DNA of 64,000 nt from Microbacterium pullorum (GCF_014836535.1 NZ_JACSQP010000003.1:320966-384965); one strand, 5' to 3'. Counted from the stretch's first letter, positions 18,020 through 27,432 are shown. Notes: generated by a model from the sequence alone, not told the origin. A program made the numbers and translations.

Positions 18020-19132
18020 TCAGAGGACGTCGCCGCGACCGGTGAGCTTCAGGGCGTCCACGACACCCTTCACGCGCTGCGCGTGCTCGCTCGTGGTGAC
18101 CAGCAGCGCGTCGTCGGTGTCGACCACCACGATGTCCTTCACCCCGATCAGGCTGATGACCCGCGAGGTCTGGCTCACCACGATCCCGCTGGCGGCGTCG
18201 GAGAGGATGCGGGCGTTCTTCCCCAGGATCGCCAGCTCGTTGCGTCCGTGCGAGTTGAGCTTGGCGAGGCTCGCGAAGTCCCCCACGTCATCCCAGTCGA
18301 AGTGACCGGGGATGACGGCCAGGCGGCCCTTCTCCGCTGCCGGCTCGGCGACGACATAGTCGATGGCGATCTTGGGCAGCGTCGGCCACACGCGGTCCAC
18401 GACCGGGCCGCGGCGCTCGCGGTCATCCCAGACCTCCGCGAGCTCGATGAGCCCGGCGTGCAGGTCGGGAGCGTTCTCGGCGATCTCGGCCAGCAGCACA
18501 TCGGCGCGGGAGATGAACATGCCCGCGTTCCACAGATACGACCGGTCGGCGAAGTACTCCTTCGCCGTGTCGAGGTCGGGCTTCTCCACGAAGCGCTCGA
18601 CGACGGCGGCCTCGGGGGCGCCGTCGACGATCAGCTCGCCGTCCTTGCGCATGTAGCCGAAGCCCACCGACGGCTCCGACGGCTGGATGCCGATCGTGCA
18701 GATGTAGCCCTCGCGCGCGACGGCGACGGCCTGCTGCACGGCGAACTCGAACGTGCGGGTGCCCCGGATCACGTGGTCGGCGGCGAAGGAGCCGATGATG
18801 ACATCGGGCTCGCGACGCACGAGGATCGCGGCCGCCAGTCCGATCGCGGCCGCCGACTCGCGCGGGTCGGACTCGAGGAAGACGTTGCGATCGGGGATGC
18901 CGGGCAGCTGCTCCTCCACCGCGGCACGGTGGGCGCGACCGGTCACCACGGCGATGCGGTCAGCACCCGCGAGCGGCTCCAGGCGATCCCACGTGTCGCG
19001 CAGCAGCGTCTGACCGGAGCCGGTCAGATCGTGCAGGAACTTCGGGGCATCGGCACGCGAGAGCGGCCACAGCCGGCTCCCGATACCTCCAGCGGGAATG
19101 ACGGCGTAGAAGTTGGGGAGGGTGTCAGCCAT
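18020..19132 (-). CDS. manC: Mannose-1-phosphate guanylyltransferase
   Basis: 370-residue nucleotidyltransferase. The signature GGIGSRLWPLSRADAPKF binds the nucleotide, and FVEKPD is the second conserved motif. It makes GDP-mannose from mannose-1-phosphate and GTP for glycan and glycolipid synthesis. It lacks the C-terminal isomerase domain of the bifunctional ManC/AlgA type. A TAGCCT hexamer six bases before ATG 19132 suggests a leaderless message. Divergent from sdhC. Confidence 0.92.
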   Translation of the reverse strand: MADTLPNFYAVIPAGGIGSRLWPLSRADAPKFLHDLTGSGQTLLRDTWDRLEPLAGADRIAVVTGRAHRAAVEEQLPGIPDRNVFLESDPRESAAAIGLAAAILVRREPDVIIGSFAADHVIRGTRTFEFAVQQAVAVAREGYICTIGIQPSEPSVGFGYMRKDGELIVDGAPEAAVVERFVEKPDLDTAKEYFADRSYLWNAGMFISRADVLLAEIAENAPDLHAGLIELAEVWDDRERRGPVVDRVWPTLPKIAIDYVVAEPAAEKGRLAVIPGHFDWDDVGDFASLAKLNSHGRNELAILGKNARILSDAASGIVVSQTSRVISLIGVKDIVVVDTDDALLVTTSEHAQRVKGVVDALKLTGRGDVL

Positions 19133-19138
19133 GCGCCC

Positions 19139-19144
19139 AGGCTA
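19139..19144 (-). promoter_or_regulatory. -10 element for leaderless manC
   Basis: TAGCCT on the reverse strand, separated by exactly 6 nt from the manC ATG; transcription would start at the start codon. Confidence 0.5.
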
Positions 19145-19306
19145 TCCACGCGGGATCGGCCCCGTGAACATCCCGACAAGGCGGGCCGTCGTCGCCCGGG
19201 TTCGATCCACGGGAATAGGATGGAAGTCGCGCCCCTGTGACGCAACGCGGATCCTGCCCCCGGCACTGTGGGCGATCCGCCTCCCCTGTCGACCATGGAG
19301 GACGAA

Positions 19307-19741
19307 GTGGCTGCACCAGCACGCGTCGCACTGTCGGTGAAAGAGACGACATCGAAGACGCCACGCGGCACCCTGTACCGCGGCAACGAAGGCATGTGGT
19401 CGTGGGTGCTGCACCGCATCACCGGCGTCGCGATCTTCTTCTTCCTGCTCGTCCACGTGCTCGACACGGCACTCATCCGGGTGGCGCCCGAGGCGTACGA
19501 CGCGGTGATGAGCACCTACAAGAACCCGGTCATGGGCCTGGGTGAAGTAGTGCTGGTCGGCGCGATCGCCTACCACGCCTACAACGGGCTGCGCATCATC
19601 GTCGTGGACTTCTGGTCCAAGGGCGCCCGCTACCAGCGTCAGCTGTGGTGGGGCGTCATCGGTCTCTGGGCGGTGACGATGCTCGGCTTCACGCCCCGTC
19701 ACCTCATGAACGTCTTCGCCGAGATGGGAGGGGGTTCCTGA
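19307..19741 (+). CDS. sdhC: Succinate dehydrogenase cytochrome b556 subunit
   Basis: 144 residues from GTG 19307, which has GGAGG (19297-19301) at good spacing; ATG 19295 is possible. The sequence MWSWVLHRITGVAIFFFLLVHVLD shows the quinone-site SerXXXArg-type segment and a heme-ligand His, and there are three transmembrane helices. It anchors SdhAB in the membrane. A TAGGAT hexamer at 19216-19221 is a candidate -10 for the operon. The stop overlaps sdhD by one base. Confidence 0.92.
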   Translation: MAAPARVALSVKETTSKTPRGTLYRGNEGMWSWVLHRITGVAIFFFLLVHVLDTALIRVAPEAYDAVMSTYKNPVMGLGEVVLVGAIAYHAYNGLRIIVVDFWSKGARYQRQLWWGVIGLWAVTMLGFTPRHLMNVFAEMGGGS

Positions 19742-20196
19742 TGAGCGCCGACACCCTTGCCGCGCCCCGCACCCCGCACACCACGCCCCGCAAGCGCGGC
19801 GCGAACCTGGAGAAGTGGGGCTGGATCTACATGCGCGCCTCCGGCGTGCTGCTGGTCGTCCTGATCTTCGGGCACCTGTTCGTCAACCTCATGCTCGGCG
19901 ACGGCATCCACGGCATCGACTTCGCCTTCGTCGCCGGTAAGTTCGCCTCGCCGTTCTGGCAGTGGTGGGACGTGCTGATGCTCTGGCTGGCGTTCATCCA
20001 CGGCGCCAACGGCATGCGCACGATCGTCAACGACTACGTCACCGGTGCCACCGCGCGCCGCGTGCTGGTCTGGGCCCTCTGGCTTTCGGCAGGCCTCATG
20101 ATCGTCCTCGGCACGCTGGTCGTCTTCACCTTCGACCCCTGCCTCGGGATCGAGAACAGCACGACCGAGTGGCTGATCGAGAAGTGCGCGGCGTAG
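19741..20196 (+). CDS. sdhD: Succinate dehydrogenase membrane anchor subunit
   Basis: 151 residues, three transmembrane helices (about 36-58, 75-97 and 105-128). FGHLFVNLML holds the likely second heme-ligand His, and FIHGANGMRTIVNDY is characteristic of actinobacterial SdhD. Partner of SdhC. Confidence 0.92.
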   Translation: MSADTLAAPRTPHTTPRKRGANLEKWGWIYMRASGVLLVVLIFGHLFVNLMLGDGIHGIDFAFVAGKFASPFWQWWDVLMLWLAFIHGANGMRTIVNDYVTGATARRVLVWALWLSAGLMIVLGTLVVFTFDPCLGIENSTTEWLIEKCAA

Positions 20197-20237
20197 TCCC
20201 GCCGCGCGACGCAGCAGAGAGTGAAGGCATCTGACAC

Positions 20238-22043
20238 GTGAGTACCCAGAGCGAAGGCGTCGTCGTCAAGGACGGCGTTCACTACCACCAGTTCGACATC
20301 GTGATCGTGGGCGCCGGCGGCGCCGGCATGCGGGCGGCGATCGAGGCCGGCCCCGGGGCGAAGACCGCCGTGATCTCGAAGCTCTACCCGACCCGCTCGC
20401 ACACCGGTGCGGCGCAGGGTGGCATGGCGGCGGCCCTGGCCAACGTCGAAGAGGACTCGTGGGAGTGGCACACCTTCGACACGGTCAAGGGTGGCGACTA
20501 CCTCGTCGACCAGGATGCCGCGGAGATCCTCGCCAAAGAGGCCATCGACGCCGTCATCGACCTCGAGAACATGGGGCTGCCGTTCAACCGCACCCCCGAG
20601 GGCAAGATCGACCAGCGGCGCTTCGGCGGCCACACCGCCGATCACGGCAAGACCCCCGTGCGCCGCGCGTGCTACGCCGCCGACCGCACCGGCCACATGA
20701 TCCTGCAGACGCTGTTCCAGAACTGCGTCAAGCTCGGCATCAACTTCTTCAACGAGTTCTACGTGCTCGACCTCATCACGGTCACCGCCGACGACGGCTC
20801 GACCCAGGTCGCCGGCGTCGTGGCGTACGAGCTGGCCACGGGAGACCTGCACGTCTTCCAGTCCAAGGCCGTCATCTTCGCCACGGGCGGCTTCGGCAAG
20901 ATCTTCAAGACCACTTCCAACGCCCACACCCTCACCGGTGACGGCGTCGGCGTCATCTGGCGCAAGGGGCTGCCGCTGGAGGACATGGAGTTCTTCCAGT
21001 TCCACCCCACCGGCCTCGCCGGTCTCGGCATCCTCCTCACCGAGGGTGCCCGTGGTGAGGGAGCGATTCTGCGCAACGCCTCGGGCGAGCGTTTCATGGA
21101 GCGCTACGCCCCCACCATCAAGGACCTCGCCCCCCGTGACATCGTGAGCCGCTGCATGGTGCAGGAAGTGGCCGAGGGTCGGGGCGCGGGTCCCCACCGC
21201 GACTACGTGCTGCTGGACTGCACGCACCTGGGTGCCGAGGTGCTGGAGACCAAGCTCCCCGACATCACCGAGTTCGCCCGCACCTACCTGGGCGTCGACC
21301 CGGTGGTGGAGCCGGTTCCGGTCATGCCGACCGCGCACTACGCGATGGGCGGCATCCCCACCAACGTCAACGCCGAGGTGCTGGCCGACAACACCACCGT
21401 CGTCCCGGGCCTCTACGCCGCCGGCGAGTGCGCGTGCGTCTCGGTGCACGGCTCCAACCGCCTCGGCACCAACTCGCTGCTGGACATCAACGTGTTCGGC
21501 AAGCGCGCCGGGCGCAACGCCGTGGAGTACGTGCAGACGGCCGATTTCGTCCCGCTGCCGGAGGACCCGGCCAAGGAGGTGCGGGACATGCTCGAGGGGC
21601 TGCGCAACAACCCCGGCACCGAGCGCATCGCCGTGCTGCGCAAGACCCTGCAGGACGAGATGGACCGCAAGGCCCAGGTGTTCCGCACCGACGAGTCCCT
21701 CGCCGAGGTCATGGACGTCATCGCGGACCTGCGCGAGCGCTACAACAACGTGCACGTCGACGACAAGGGCAAACGGTACAACACCGACCTGCTCGAAGCG
21801 GTCGAGCTCGGCTTCCTGCTCGACCTCGCCGAGGTCGTCGTCGTCACCGCCCGCAACCGCAAGGAGAGCCGTGGCGGCCACATGCGCGACGACTATCCCA
21901 AGCGCGACGACGAGAACTACATGAAGCACACGATGGCCTACCTCTCGGGCGACCCCCACTCGTCGCACCCCGAAGACCACATCCGGCTGGATTGGAAGCC
22001 CGTCGTCATCACCCGGTACCAGCCGATGGAGAGGAAGTACTAG
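20238..22043 (+). CDS. sdhA: Succinate dehydrogenase flavoprotein subunit
   Basis: 601 residues from GTG 20238. FAD-binding [14 protein letters not shown] at 21-34; [10 protein letters not shown] contains the His (residue 55) that carries covalent [15 protein letters not shown] lies in the C-terminal part. It oxidises succinate to fumarate and passes electrons to SdhB. Third gene of sdhCDAB. Confidence 0.97.
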   Translation: MSTQSEGVVVKDGVHYHQFDIVIVGAGGAGMRAAIEAGPGAKTAVISKLYPTRSHTGAAQGGMAAALANVEEDSWEWHTFDTVKGGDYLVDQDAAEILAKEAIDAVIDLENMGLPFNRTPEGKIDQRRFGGHTADHGKTPVRRACYAADRTGHMILQTLFQNCVKLGINFFNEFYVLDLITVTADDGSTQVAGVVAYELATGDLHVFQSKAVIFATGGFGKIFKTTSNAHTLTGDGVGVIWRKGLPLEDMEFFQFHPTGLAGLGILLTEGARGEGAILRNASGERFMERYAPTIKDLAPRDIVSRCMVQEVAEGRGAGPHRDYVLLDCTHLGAEVLETKLPDITEFARTYLGVDPVVEPVPVMPTAHYAMGGIPTNVNAEVLADNTTVVPGLYAAGECACVSVHGSNRLGTNSLLDINVFGKRAGRNAVEYVQTADFVPLPEDPAKEVRDMLEGLRNNPGTERIAVLRKTLQDEMDRKAQVFRTDESLAEVMDVIADLRERYNNVHVDDKGKRYNTDLLEAVELGFLLDLAEVVVVTARNRKESRGGHMRDDYPKRDDENYMKHTMAYLSGDPHSSHPEDHIRLDWKPVVITRYQPMERKY

Positions 22044-22045
22044 GC

Positions 22046-22822
22046 ATGGCCGCAACAGCGATCGCCCCGACGGACGCTCCGGTGTCCGAGGAAGCCGCGC
22101 CCGACACCGGCATCCAGTCGTTCCTCGTCACCTTCATCATCCGCCGCTTCGACCCCGAGCAGGACGCCGAGCCGCGCTGGGTGGACTACGACGTGGAGCT
22201 GTACCCGACCGACCGCGTGCTCGACGCGCTGCACAAGATCAAGTGGGAGGTCGACGGGTCGCTGAGCTTCCGCCGCTCCTGCGCGCACGGCATCTGCGGC
22301 TCCGACGCGATGCGCATCAACGGCCGCAACCGCCTGGCGTGCAAAACCCTCATCAAGGACCTCGACATCTCGAAGCCCATCTACGTCGAGGCCATCAAGG
22401 GCCTGCCGCTGGAGAAGGACCTCATCGTCGACATGGAGCCGTTCTTCGCCTCCTACCGCGAGGTGCAGCCCTTCCTCATCGCCGGCACGAAGGCGGAGCC
22501 CGGCAAGGAGCGCATCCAGACGATCGCCAACCGCGAGATCTACGACGACACCACCAAGTGCATCCTGTGCGCTGCGTGCACGTCGTCGTGCCCCGTGTTC
22601 TGGACCGACGGGCAGTACTTCGGCCCCGCCGCCATCGTCAACGCGCACCGGTTCATCTTCGACTCGCGCGACGATGCCGGCGACGCCCGCCTGGACATCC
22701 TCAACGACAAGGAAGGCGTGTGGCGCTGCCGCACCACGTTCAACTGCACTGAGGCGTGCCCCCGCGGCATCGAGGTCACCAAGGCCATCGCCGAGGTCAA
22801 GCAGGCGATCCTGCGCAAGTAG
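22046..22822 (+). CDS. sdhB: Succinate dehydrogenase iron-sulfur subunit
   Basis: 258 residues starting 2 nt after sdhA. The N-terminal ferredoxin fold has SCAHGICGSDAM and a further Cys for the 2Fe-2S cluster. The C-terminal ILCAACTSSCP and FNCTEACPRGI supply the cysteines of the 4Fe-4S and 3Fe-4S clusters. Relays electrons from SdhA to quinone. A strong terminator hairpin follows. Confidence 0.97.
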   Translation: MAATAIAPTDAPVSEEAAPDTGIQSFLVTFIIRRFDPEQDAEPRWVDYDVELYPTDRVLDALHKIKWEVDGSLSFRRSCAHGICGSDAMRINGRNRLACKTLIKDLDISKPIYVEAIKGLPLEKDLIVDMEPFFASYREVQPFLIAGTKAEPGKERIQTIANREIYDDTTKCILCAACTSSCPVFWTDGQYFGPAAIVNAHRFIFDSRDDAGDARLDILNDKEGVWRCRTTFNCTEACPRGIEVTKAIAEVKQAILRK

Positions 22823-22839
22823 TCACACCCAGCGCTCTC

Positions 22840-22876
22840 CGAGGGCGGATGCCGCGACCTGCGGCATCCGCCCTCG
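22840..22876 (+). terminator. sdh operon terminator hairpin
   Basis: Perfect 16-bp arms (22840-22855 and 22861-22876) with a 5-nt loop, 17 nt after sdhB. The stem contains GGATGCCGC/GCGGCATCC. No U-tract. Its downstream arm abuts the -10 hexamer of the next gene. Confidence 0.65.
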
Positions 22877-22877
22877 C

Positions 22878-22883
22878 TACGCT
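22878..22883 (+). promoter_or_regulatory. -10 element for leaderless YihY-family gene
   Basis: TACGCT seven bases before GTG 22891; it directly follows the sdh terminator. Confidence 0.45.
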
Positions 22884-22890
22884 GGGGCGT

Positions 22891-24090
22891 GTGAGTGACT
22901 CCGACCGGAATCGGCCCGCCGACGACGGGCGTGACGCGTCGTGGCGCGCATGGTGGGATGACTCGGCACTGCGGGACCGGCTGGACGAACCGATCGAGCA
23001 CGCCACGGCCCTCACCCAGCGGACGATGGCGTCGTTCCCCGTGCGGGTGTGGCGCCACTTTCTGCGACACAACGGGTTCCTTCTGGCGGCGAGCATCAGC
23101 TACCAGTCGCTGTTCGCCATGTTCGCGGTGCTGTACTGCGCGTTCGCGATCATCGGCATCTGGCTCGGTGGCAGCACGCAGGCCATCGACGCCCTCATCG
23201 CGGTCGTCAACTCCTACATCCCCGACCTCATCTCCGCCGATGGGCTGGTCACCCGCGAAGACGTCACCGAGGTCGCCCGCTCCAGCACCGGCACCCTGGC
23301 GGTCACGGGTTCGGTCGCCCTCCTGGTGGCGATCTGGACCGCCATCGGCTTCGTCACCTACACCCGCCGCGCGGTGCGCGACATCTTCGCGCTGCCCTTC
23401 GACAGCCGCAGCTACCTGCTGCTGAAGGCGCGCGACTTCCTGGCGGCGGCCGGCTTCGGCGTGTCGCTCGTGCTCGGTGCGGGGCTGGGGGCAGTGGCAT
23501 CGGGAGCCCTCAATCTGCTCTTCGAGCTGCTCGGATGGGACGCGTCCACGTGGGTCTCGGTGCTGAGCCGGGTGGGGTCGATCCTCGTGGCCTACGGCAT
23601 CAACTCCGCCGCCCTCGCGCTGCTGTTCCGCTTCCTCGCCGGCGCCTCGGTGCCCTGGCGCACCATCTGGCCCGGGGCCCTCCTCGGCGGCGGCGCGATC
23701 GGCGTGCTGCAGCTGGGCGCCGGCCTGCTGCTCGTGTACACCCCCGCCAACCCGCTGCTGGCGACGTTCTCGGTCTTCATCGCGTTCCTCGTGTGGTTCC
23801 GTCTGATCGCGATCGTGATCCTCGTCGCGGCGTCGTGGATCGCGGTGGTCGCCGCCGACCAGAACATCCCCCTCGCCCAGAGCACCGAAGCACAGCGCCG
23901 GGCGGCCGAAGCGCGGGCACTGGTCGTCGCCGCCGAGGTGCGACTGCGCGAAGCGATGGCGGCGCGCGAGAAGGCGCCGTGGTGGCAGGCGTGGCGGGCT
24001 GACCGCAATGTGCGCGCCGCAGAGGATGACCTCGCCCGCGCGCAGGCCGGTGCCATCGCGCCACCGCGCAGTGGGCGGCTGCTCGACTGA
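22891..24090 (+). CDS. YihY/BrkB-family inner-membrane protein
   Basis: 399 residues from GTG 22891. A hydrophilic N-terminus (1-60) is followed by about six transmembrane segments; FLRHNGFLLAASISYQSLFAMF is the family's first conserved helix, and there is a charged C-terminal tail of about 75 residues rich in Ala/Arg/Glu. Members were once called ribonuclease BN in error; the true role is unknown, possibly lipid or envelope related. Confidence 0.82.
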   Translation: MSDSDRNRPADDGRDASWRAWWDDSALRDRLDEPIEHATALTQRTMASFPVRVWRHFLRHNGFLLAASISYQSLFAMFAVLYCAFAIIGIWLGGSTQAIDALIAVVNSYIPDLISADGLVTREDVTEVARSSTGTLAVTGSVALLVAIWTAIGFVTYTRRAVRDIFALPFDSRSYLLLKARDFLAAAGFGVSLVLGAGLGAVASGALNLLFELLGWDASTWVSVLSRVGSILVAYGINSAALALLFRFLAGASVPWRTIWPGALLGGGAIGVLQLGAGLLLVYTPANPLLATFSVFIAFLVWFRLIAIVILVAASWIAVVAADQNIPLAQSTEAQRRAAEARALVVAAEVRLREAMAAREKAPWWQAWRADRNVRAAEDDLARAQAGAIAPPRSGRLLD

Positions 24091-24156
24091 TCGGGGCCGG
24101 GTCGAGTGCCCGCTCGATCGCCGGTGGCCGGGTCGGTCGATGTCGGCGCGGCTGGT

Positions 24157-24162
24157 TAGGCT
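24157..24162 (+). promoter_or_regulatory. -10 element for leaderless xthA
   Basis: TAGGCT seven bases before GTG 24170. Confidence 0.45.
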
Positions 24163-24169
24163 TTTCGTC

Positions 24170-25018
24170 GTGCCCCGAACCCTCCGCATCGCCTCCGTCA
24201 ACGTCAACGGCATCCGCGCCGCCGCACGCAAGGGCATGCAGCCCTGGCTCGAGACGGCGGGGGTCGACGTGCTCACGCTGCAGGAGGTGCGCGCCGAGGC
24301 GACCGATCTCGCCGCCGCGCTGCCGGGCTGGCACGTCGTGAACGACGAAGCGCTCGCCAAGGGCCGCGCCGGCGTCGCGATCGCCGCGCGCTCCCCGCTG
24401 GAGGTGTGGCGCACCGACCTCGGCGACGGCACCCTCGACTCGAAGGGCCGATGGGTGGAGGCCGAGATCGACGTCGACGGCGAACGCCTCACCGTCGCCA
24501 GCGCGTACGTCTTCACCGGCGAAGCCGGCACCGACAAGCAGGTCGCCAAGTACGCCTTCCTCGACGCGATGGAGGCGCGCATGCCCGCACTGGCATCCGA
24601 CGGCGCGCTGGCCCTCATCACGGGCGATCTCAACGTCGGGCACCGGGAGTTGGACATCCGCAACTGGAAGGGCAACGTGAAGAAGGCCGGCTTCCTGCCG
24701 CGCGAGCGCGCGTACTTCGACCGCTTCATGGGTGTCGCCGGCGAGCCGGTGACCGACGTCGACGGCTCGACCGGCACCGGTCTCGGCTGGGTCGATGTGG
24801 GGCGCAGCTTCCACGGCGAGGTGGACGGGCCGTACACGTGGTGGTCGAACCGCGGCAAGGCGTTCGACAACGACACCGGGTGGCGCATCGACTACCACCT
24901 GGCCTCCCCCGCCCTCGCGGAGCGGGTCGTGGACTACCGCGTCGTGCGGGCACCGTCCTGGGACACGCGCTGGAGTGACCACGCGCCGGTCATCGCCGAC
25001 TACACGATCGGGGTCTGA
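24170..25018 (+). CDS. xthA: Exodeoxyribonuclease III
   Basis: 282 residues, GTG start. Conserved EEP-nuclease blocks in order: RIASVNVNGIRAA, TLQEVR, ITGDLNVGH, RIDYHLAS and the terminal SDHAPV. It is an AP endonuclease and 3-to-5 exonuclease for base-excision repair. A Fpg/Nei glycosylase at 28.2 kb could act upstream of it in the same pathway. Confidence 0.92.
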   Translation: MPRTLRIASVNVNGIRAAARKGMQPWLETAGVDVLTLQEVRAEATDLAAALPGWHVVNDEALAKGRAGVAIAARSPLEVWRTDLGDGTLDSKGRWVEAEIDVDGERLTVASAYVFTGEAGTDKQVAKYAFLDAMEARMPALASDGALALITGDLNVGHRELDIRNWKGNVKKAGFLPRERAYFDRFMGVAGEPVTDVDGSTGTGLGWVDVGRSFHGEVDGPYTWWSNRGKAFDNDTGWRIDYHLASPALAERVVDYRVVRAPSWDTRWSDHAPVIADYTIGV

Positions 25019-25050
25019 CGCCGACGGCGGGAGCCGCGGCATCCGCTCCC

Positions 25051-25056
25051 TAGACT
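25051..25056 (+). promoter_or_regulatory. -10 element for leaderless trpS
   Basis: TAGACT six bases before GTG 25063. Confidence 0.5.
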
Positions 25057-25062
25057 GGTGGG

Positions 25063-26067
25063 GTGACCAGACCCCGCCTCTACTCCGGAATGCAGCCCTC
25101 CGCCGATTCGCTCCAGATCGGCAACTACATCGGGGCGCTCATGCAGTGGCGCGATCTGCAGGACTCCTACGAGGCGTTCTTCTCGGTCGTCGACCTCCAC
25201 GCCCTCACCCAGCCCAACAACCCGTCCGAGCTGCGCGAGAAGACCCGCCGCACCGCGGCCCAGTACATCGCCGCCGGCATCGAGCCGTCGCGGTCGACGC
25301 TGTACGTGCAGTCGCACGTGCGCGCGCACGCCGAGCTCGCCTGGATCCTCTCCACCATCACCGGCTTCGGCGAGGCGGGGCGCATGACGCAGTTCAAGGA
25401 CAAGTCGCAGCGCTACGGCGCCGACAGCGCCTCGGTGGGATTGTTCACCTACCCCGTACTGATGGCCGCGGACATCTTGCTGTACCAGACCGACATCGTG
25501 CCGGTGGGCGATGACCAGAAGCAGCACGTCGAACTCACCCGCGACCTGGCCGAGCGGTTCAACTCACGCTACGGCGAGACGTTCCAGGTGCCCATGCCGG
25601 TGATCCAGAAGGACACCGCCCGCATCTTCGACCTGCAGAACCCGACCGCGAAGATGTCGAAGTCGGCGGAGTCCGACGCGGGCGTGCTGTGGCTGCTGGA
25701 TGACCCGGCGGTCTCGGCGAAGAAGATCATGCGCGCCGTCACCGACAGCGAGGGCGCGGTGCGCTACGACCGCGAGAACAAGCCCGGCGTGTCGAACCTG
25801 CTCGTGATCTACGCCGCCCTCACCGGTCGCCAGATCCCGTCGATCGAGGACGAGTACGCCGGTCGCGGCTACGGCGACTTCAAGAAGGGTCTCGCCGAGG
25901 TCGTGGTGAACGAGTTCGGTCCGGTGCGCCGGCGCGCCCTGGAACTGCTCGACGACCCCGCCGAGCTCGACCGCGTGCTCGCCGCCAACGCCGCTCGCGC
26001 CGACGAGACCGCCGAGCGCACCCTGGGCGACGTGTACGACAAGGTGGGCCTGCTCCGCCGGGTCTGA
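25063..26067 (+). CDS. trpS: Tryptophanyl-tRNA synthetase
   Basis: 334 residues, GTG start, normal length. Class I signatures: the HIGH-equivalent QIGNY in PSADSLQIGNYIGA and KMSKS in TAKMSKSAES, with GDDQKQHVELTRD between them. Charges tRNA-Trp. No ribosome site stands out upstream, in line with a leaderless message. No trp leader or T-box was seen upstream. Confidence 0.96.
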   Translation: MTRPRLYSGMQPSADSLQIGNYIGALMQWRDLQDSYEAFFSVVDLHALTQPNNPSELREKTRRTAAQYIAAGIEPSRSTLYVQSHVRAHAELAWILSTITGFGEAGRMTQFKDKSQRYGADSASVGLFTYPVLMAADILLYQTDIVPVGDDQKQHVELTRDLAERFNSRYGETFQVPMPVIQKDTARIFDLQNPTAKMSKSAESDAGVLWLLDDPAVSAKKIMRAVTDSEGAVRYDRENKPGVSNLLVIYAALTGRQIPSIEDEYAGRGYGDFKKGLAEVVVNEFGPVRRRALELLDDPAELDRVLAANAARADETAERTLGDVYDKVGLLRRV

Positions 26068-26090
26068 CGCCGCCGGGTCTCCGCCCGCCG

Positions 26091-26170
26091 CACAACGTCG
26101 CCAATCCGCCGCGATACAGCGCTTTCCGGTCGCGCGGCGGCATCCACCGGGCTGGATTGGCGACGTTGTG
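26091..26170. repeat. Inverted pair of a 17-nt motif (left flank of AbiEi-like gene)
   Basis: CACAACGTCGCCAATCC at 26091-26107 and its exact reverse complement at 26154-26170, separated by 46 nt. The same motif family recurs five times at 27.2-27.4 kb. The arms are too far apart for a typical terminator. Confidence 0.85.
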
Positions 26171-26226
26171 TGCGCGTGCGTCGCGCCACGGCACGGTCGG
26201 CCACCGCGCCCCGCATCACTCGACTG

Positions 26227-27153
26227 TCACCGCGACGCGACAGCGGGGCGTCGAGCATCCGCGAGCAGCGCGGTGCGGTGCGCGACGGCATCCCGGATCG
26301 CCGTCAGCACCTCGTCGGGACGATGCAGCACGTCTTCGGCGATGGGTCGCAGGGTGACGTACCCCTGCCGCGCCGCCTGCAGGTCGCGGCGCCGGTCGCG
26401 CCGCCCTTCGTCCCACCCGCCGTGGTGCCGCGCGCTGTCGCATTCGATGATGAGCCAGCCGTCGACGACGAGGTCCACCCGCCCCACACCGGTGATCGTC
26501 ACCTGCACCTCCACCCGCCAGCCCTGGGCGGCGAGCATGAGGCGCACCAGCGTCTCGATGCCCGATTCGGCGCGCCGGTCGAGATGCGCGCGCAGGATGC
26601 CGAAGCGTTGCGGCAGCAGCCGGAAGACCTCCGCGATGTCGGCTTCATCCACGAGACGCTGGTGCCAGGCGCTGTCGAGGGTGGCGATCGCGGCGCGGGG
26701 TTGCTGACAGCGGCAGGCTTGGGCGAGGGCTTCGACCAGCGGCGCGGCGAGCGCGTCGCGAGACGCCGTCGTGCACCGCCAGTGCCGGAGCACTCCGTCG
26801 CGGCGCACCGGGACCCGGGTGGTGCCGTAGTCCATCTGCACGTGCAGCGCCGACGTGCCCACGACGAAGACACCCATCGCGACCAGCAGCGACAGACAGT
26901 CCAGCCGGCCGCCGTGGCGGATCGCCGCGAGGAAGTCAGCGGGGCAGCCGCCGGCGACATAGGTGCCGCGCCGCACGCGGATGAGCGCGCCGCCGGCGAC
27001 GGCCGCGTCGATGCGGGCGCGCGAGACGCCCAGGCTCCGCAGCTGTGCGTAGGTGATGCGCGTCGGCAGCGGGCGCGGGTGGAGGTCGGGGGCGGGAAGC
27101 ACGGTCCCACCCTGGCCCGCGGGCGGATGTGGCATCCGCCCGCAACCGGCCAT
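26227..27153 (-). CDS. AbiEi-like N-terminal domain fused to DUF559/Vsr-like nuclease domain
   Basis: About 308 residues from ATG 27153 (ATG 27135 and GTG 27102 are alternatives; none has a good ribosome site). The N-terminal winged-helix part reads ITYAQLRSLGVSRARI then IRVRRGTYVAGG, parallel to the gene at 97-1050. The C-terminal GRVDLVVDGWLIIECD followed by R-rich helices and GYVTLRP matches the DUF559 PD-(D/E)XK layout (Asp, then Glu-x-Asp). No toxin partner. Seven copies of a 17-nt motif flank it on both sides. Function unknown; DNA binding or cleavage is plausible. Confidence 0.7.
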   Translation of the reverse strand: MAGCGRMPHPPAGQGGTVLPAPDLHPRPLPTRITYAQLRSLGVSRARIDAAVAGGALIRVRRGTYVAGGCPADFLAAIRHGGRLDCLSLLVAMGVFVVGTSALHVQMDYGTTRVPVRRDGVLRHWRCTTASRDALAAPLVEALAQACRCQQPRAAIATLDSAWHQRLVDEADIAEVFRLLPQRFGILRAHLDRRAESGIETLVRLMLAAQGWRVEVQVTITGVGRVDLVVDGWLIIECDSARHHGGWDEGRRDRRRDLQAARQGYVTLRPIAEDVLHRPDEVLTAIRDAVAHRTALLADARRPAVASR

Positions 27154-27213
27154 CGGTGGACGGGGCGGGGCCCGGGCGTGCTGGGGAGGAGGCGACGTCA
27201 CGCCCGGGCGGGG

Positions 27214-27432
27214 CAGAACGTCGCTGATCCGCCGCGGTCGCCCACGCTGCCCGTGCACAACGTCGCTGATCCGCTCGGAGTCGACGGCCGACGCCGCGCA
27301 CAACGTCGCTGATTCTGTCTCTGCGGCCCTGGAATCGGGCGCCGGAAGGCCGAAAACGGGCCGGAATGGCGACGTTGTGCGCGGGGCGGGCGGGCAGGCG
27401 GCCGGTGCCCGAACCGGAATGGCGACGTTGTG
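27214..27432. repeat. Five-copy array of the 17-nt motif (right flank of AbiEi-like gene)
   Basis: Forward copies at 27214-27230 (one change in the core), 27256-27272 and 27299-27315, pitch 42 and 43 nt; reverse copies at 27363-27379 and 27416-27432. Core CACAACGTCGC is invariant in all but the first. The last bases differ: forward copies here end TGATCC or TGATTC, reverse copies read CATTCC in the forward sense. The 27154-27561 gap otherwise holds low-complexity GC-rich sequence and the promoter of the next gene. Confidence 0.85.

Noticed and set aside
20034..22055. 673-residue open frame on the minus strand
   Set aside because: Antisense to sdhA/sdhD, whose protein sequences are unmistakable; it is a high-GC shadow with Val/His/Asp-rich low-complexity translation.
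22891..24090. Ribonuclease BN
   Set aside because: The YihY family was wrongly called RNase BN in the past; this is a multi-helix membrane protein without ribonuclease motifs.
22540..24888. 782-residue minus-strand open frame
   Set aside because: Lies opposite the end of sdhB, the YihY-like gene and xthA; no recognisable domain and low-complexity composition.
26091..26170. trpS terminator
   Set aside because: The arms are separated by 46 nt and belong to a dispersed motif family seen again at 27.2-27.4 kb; better described as a repeat.
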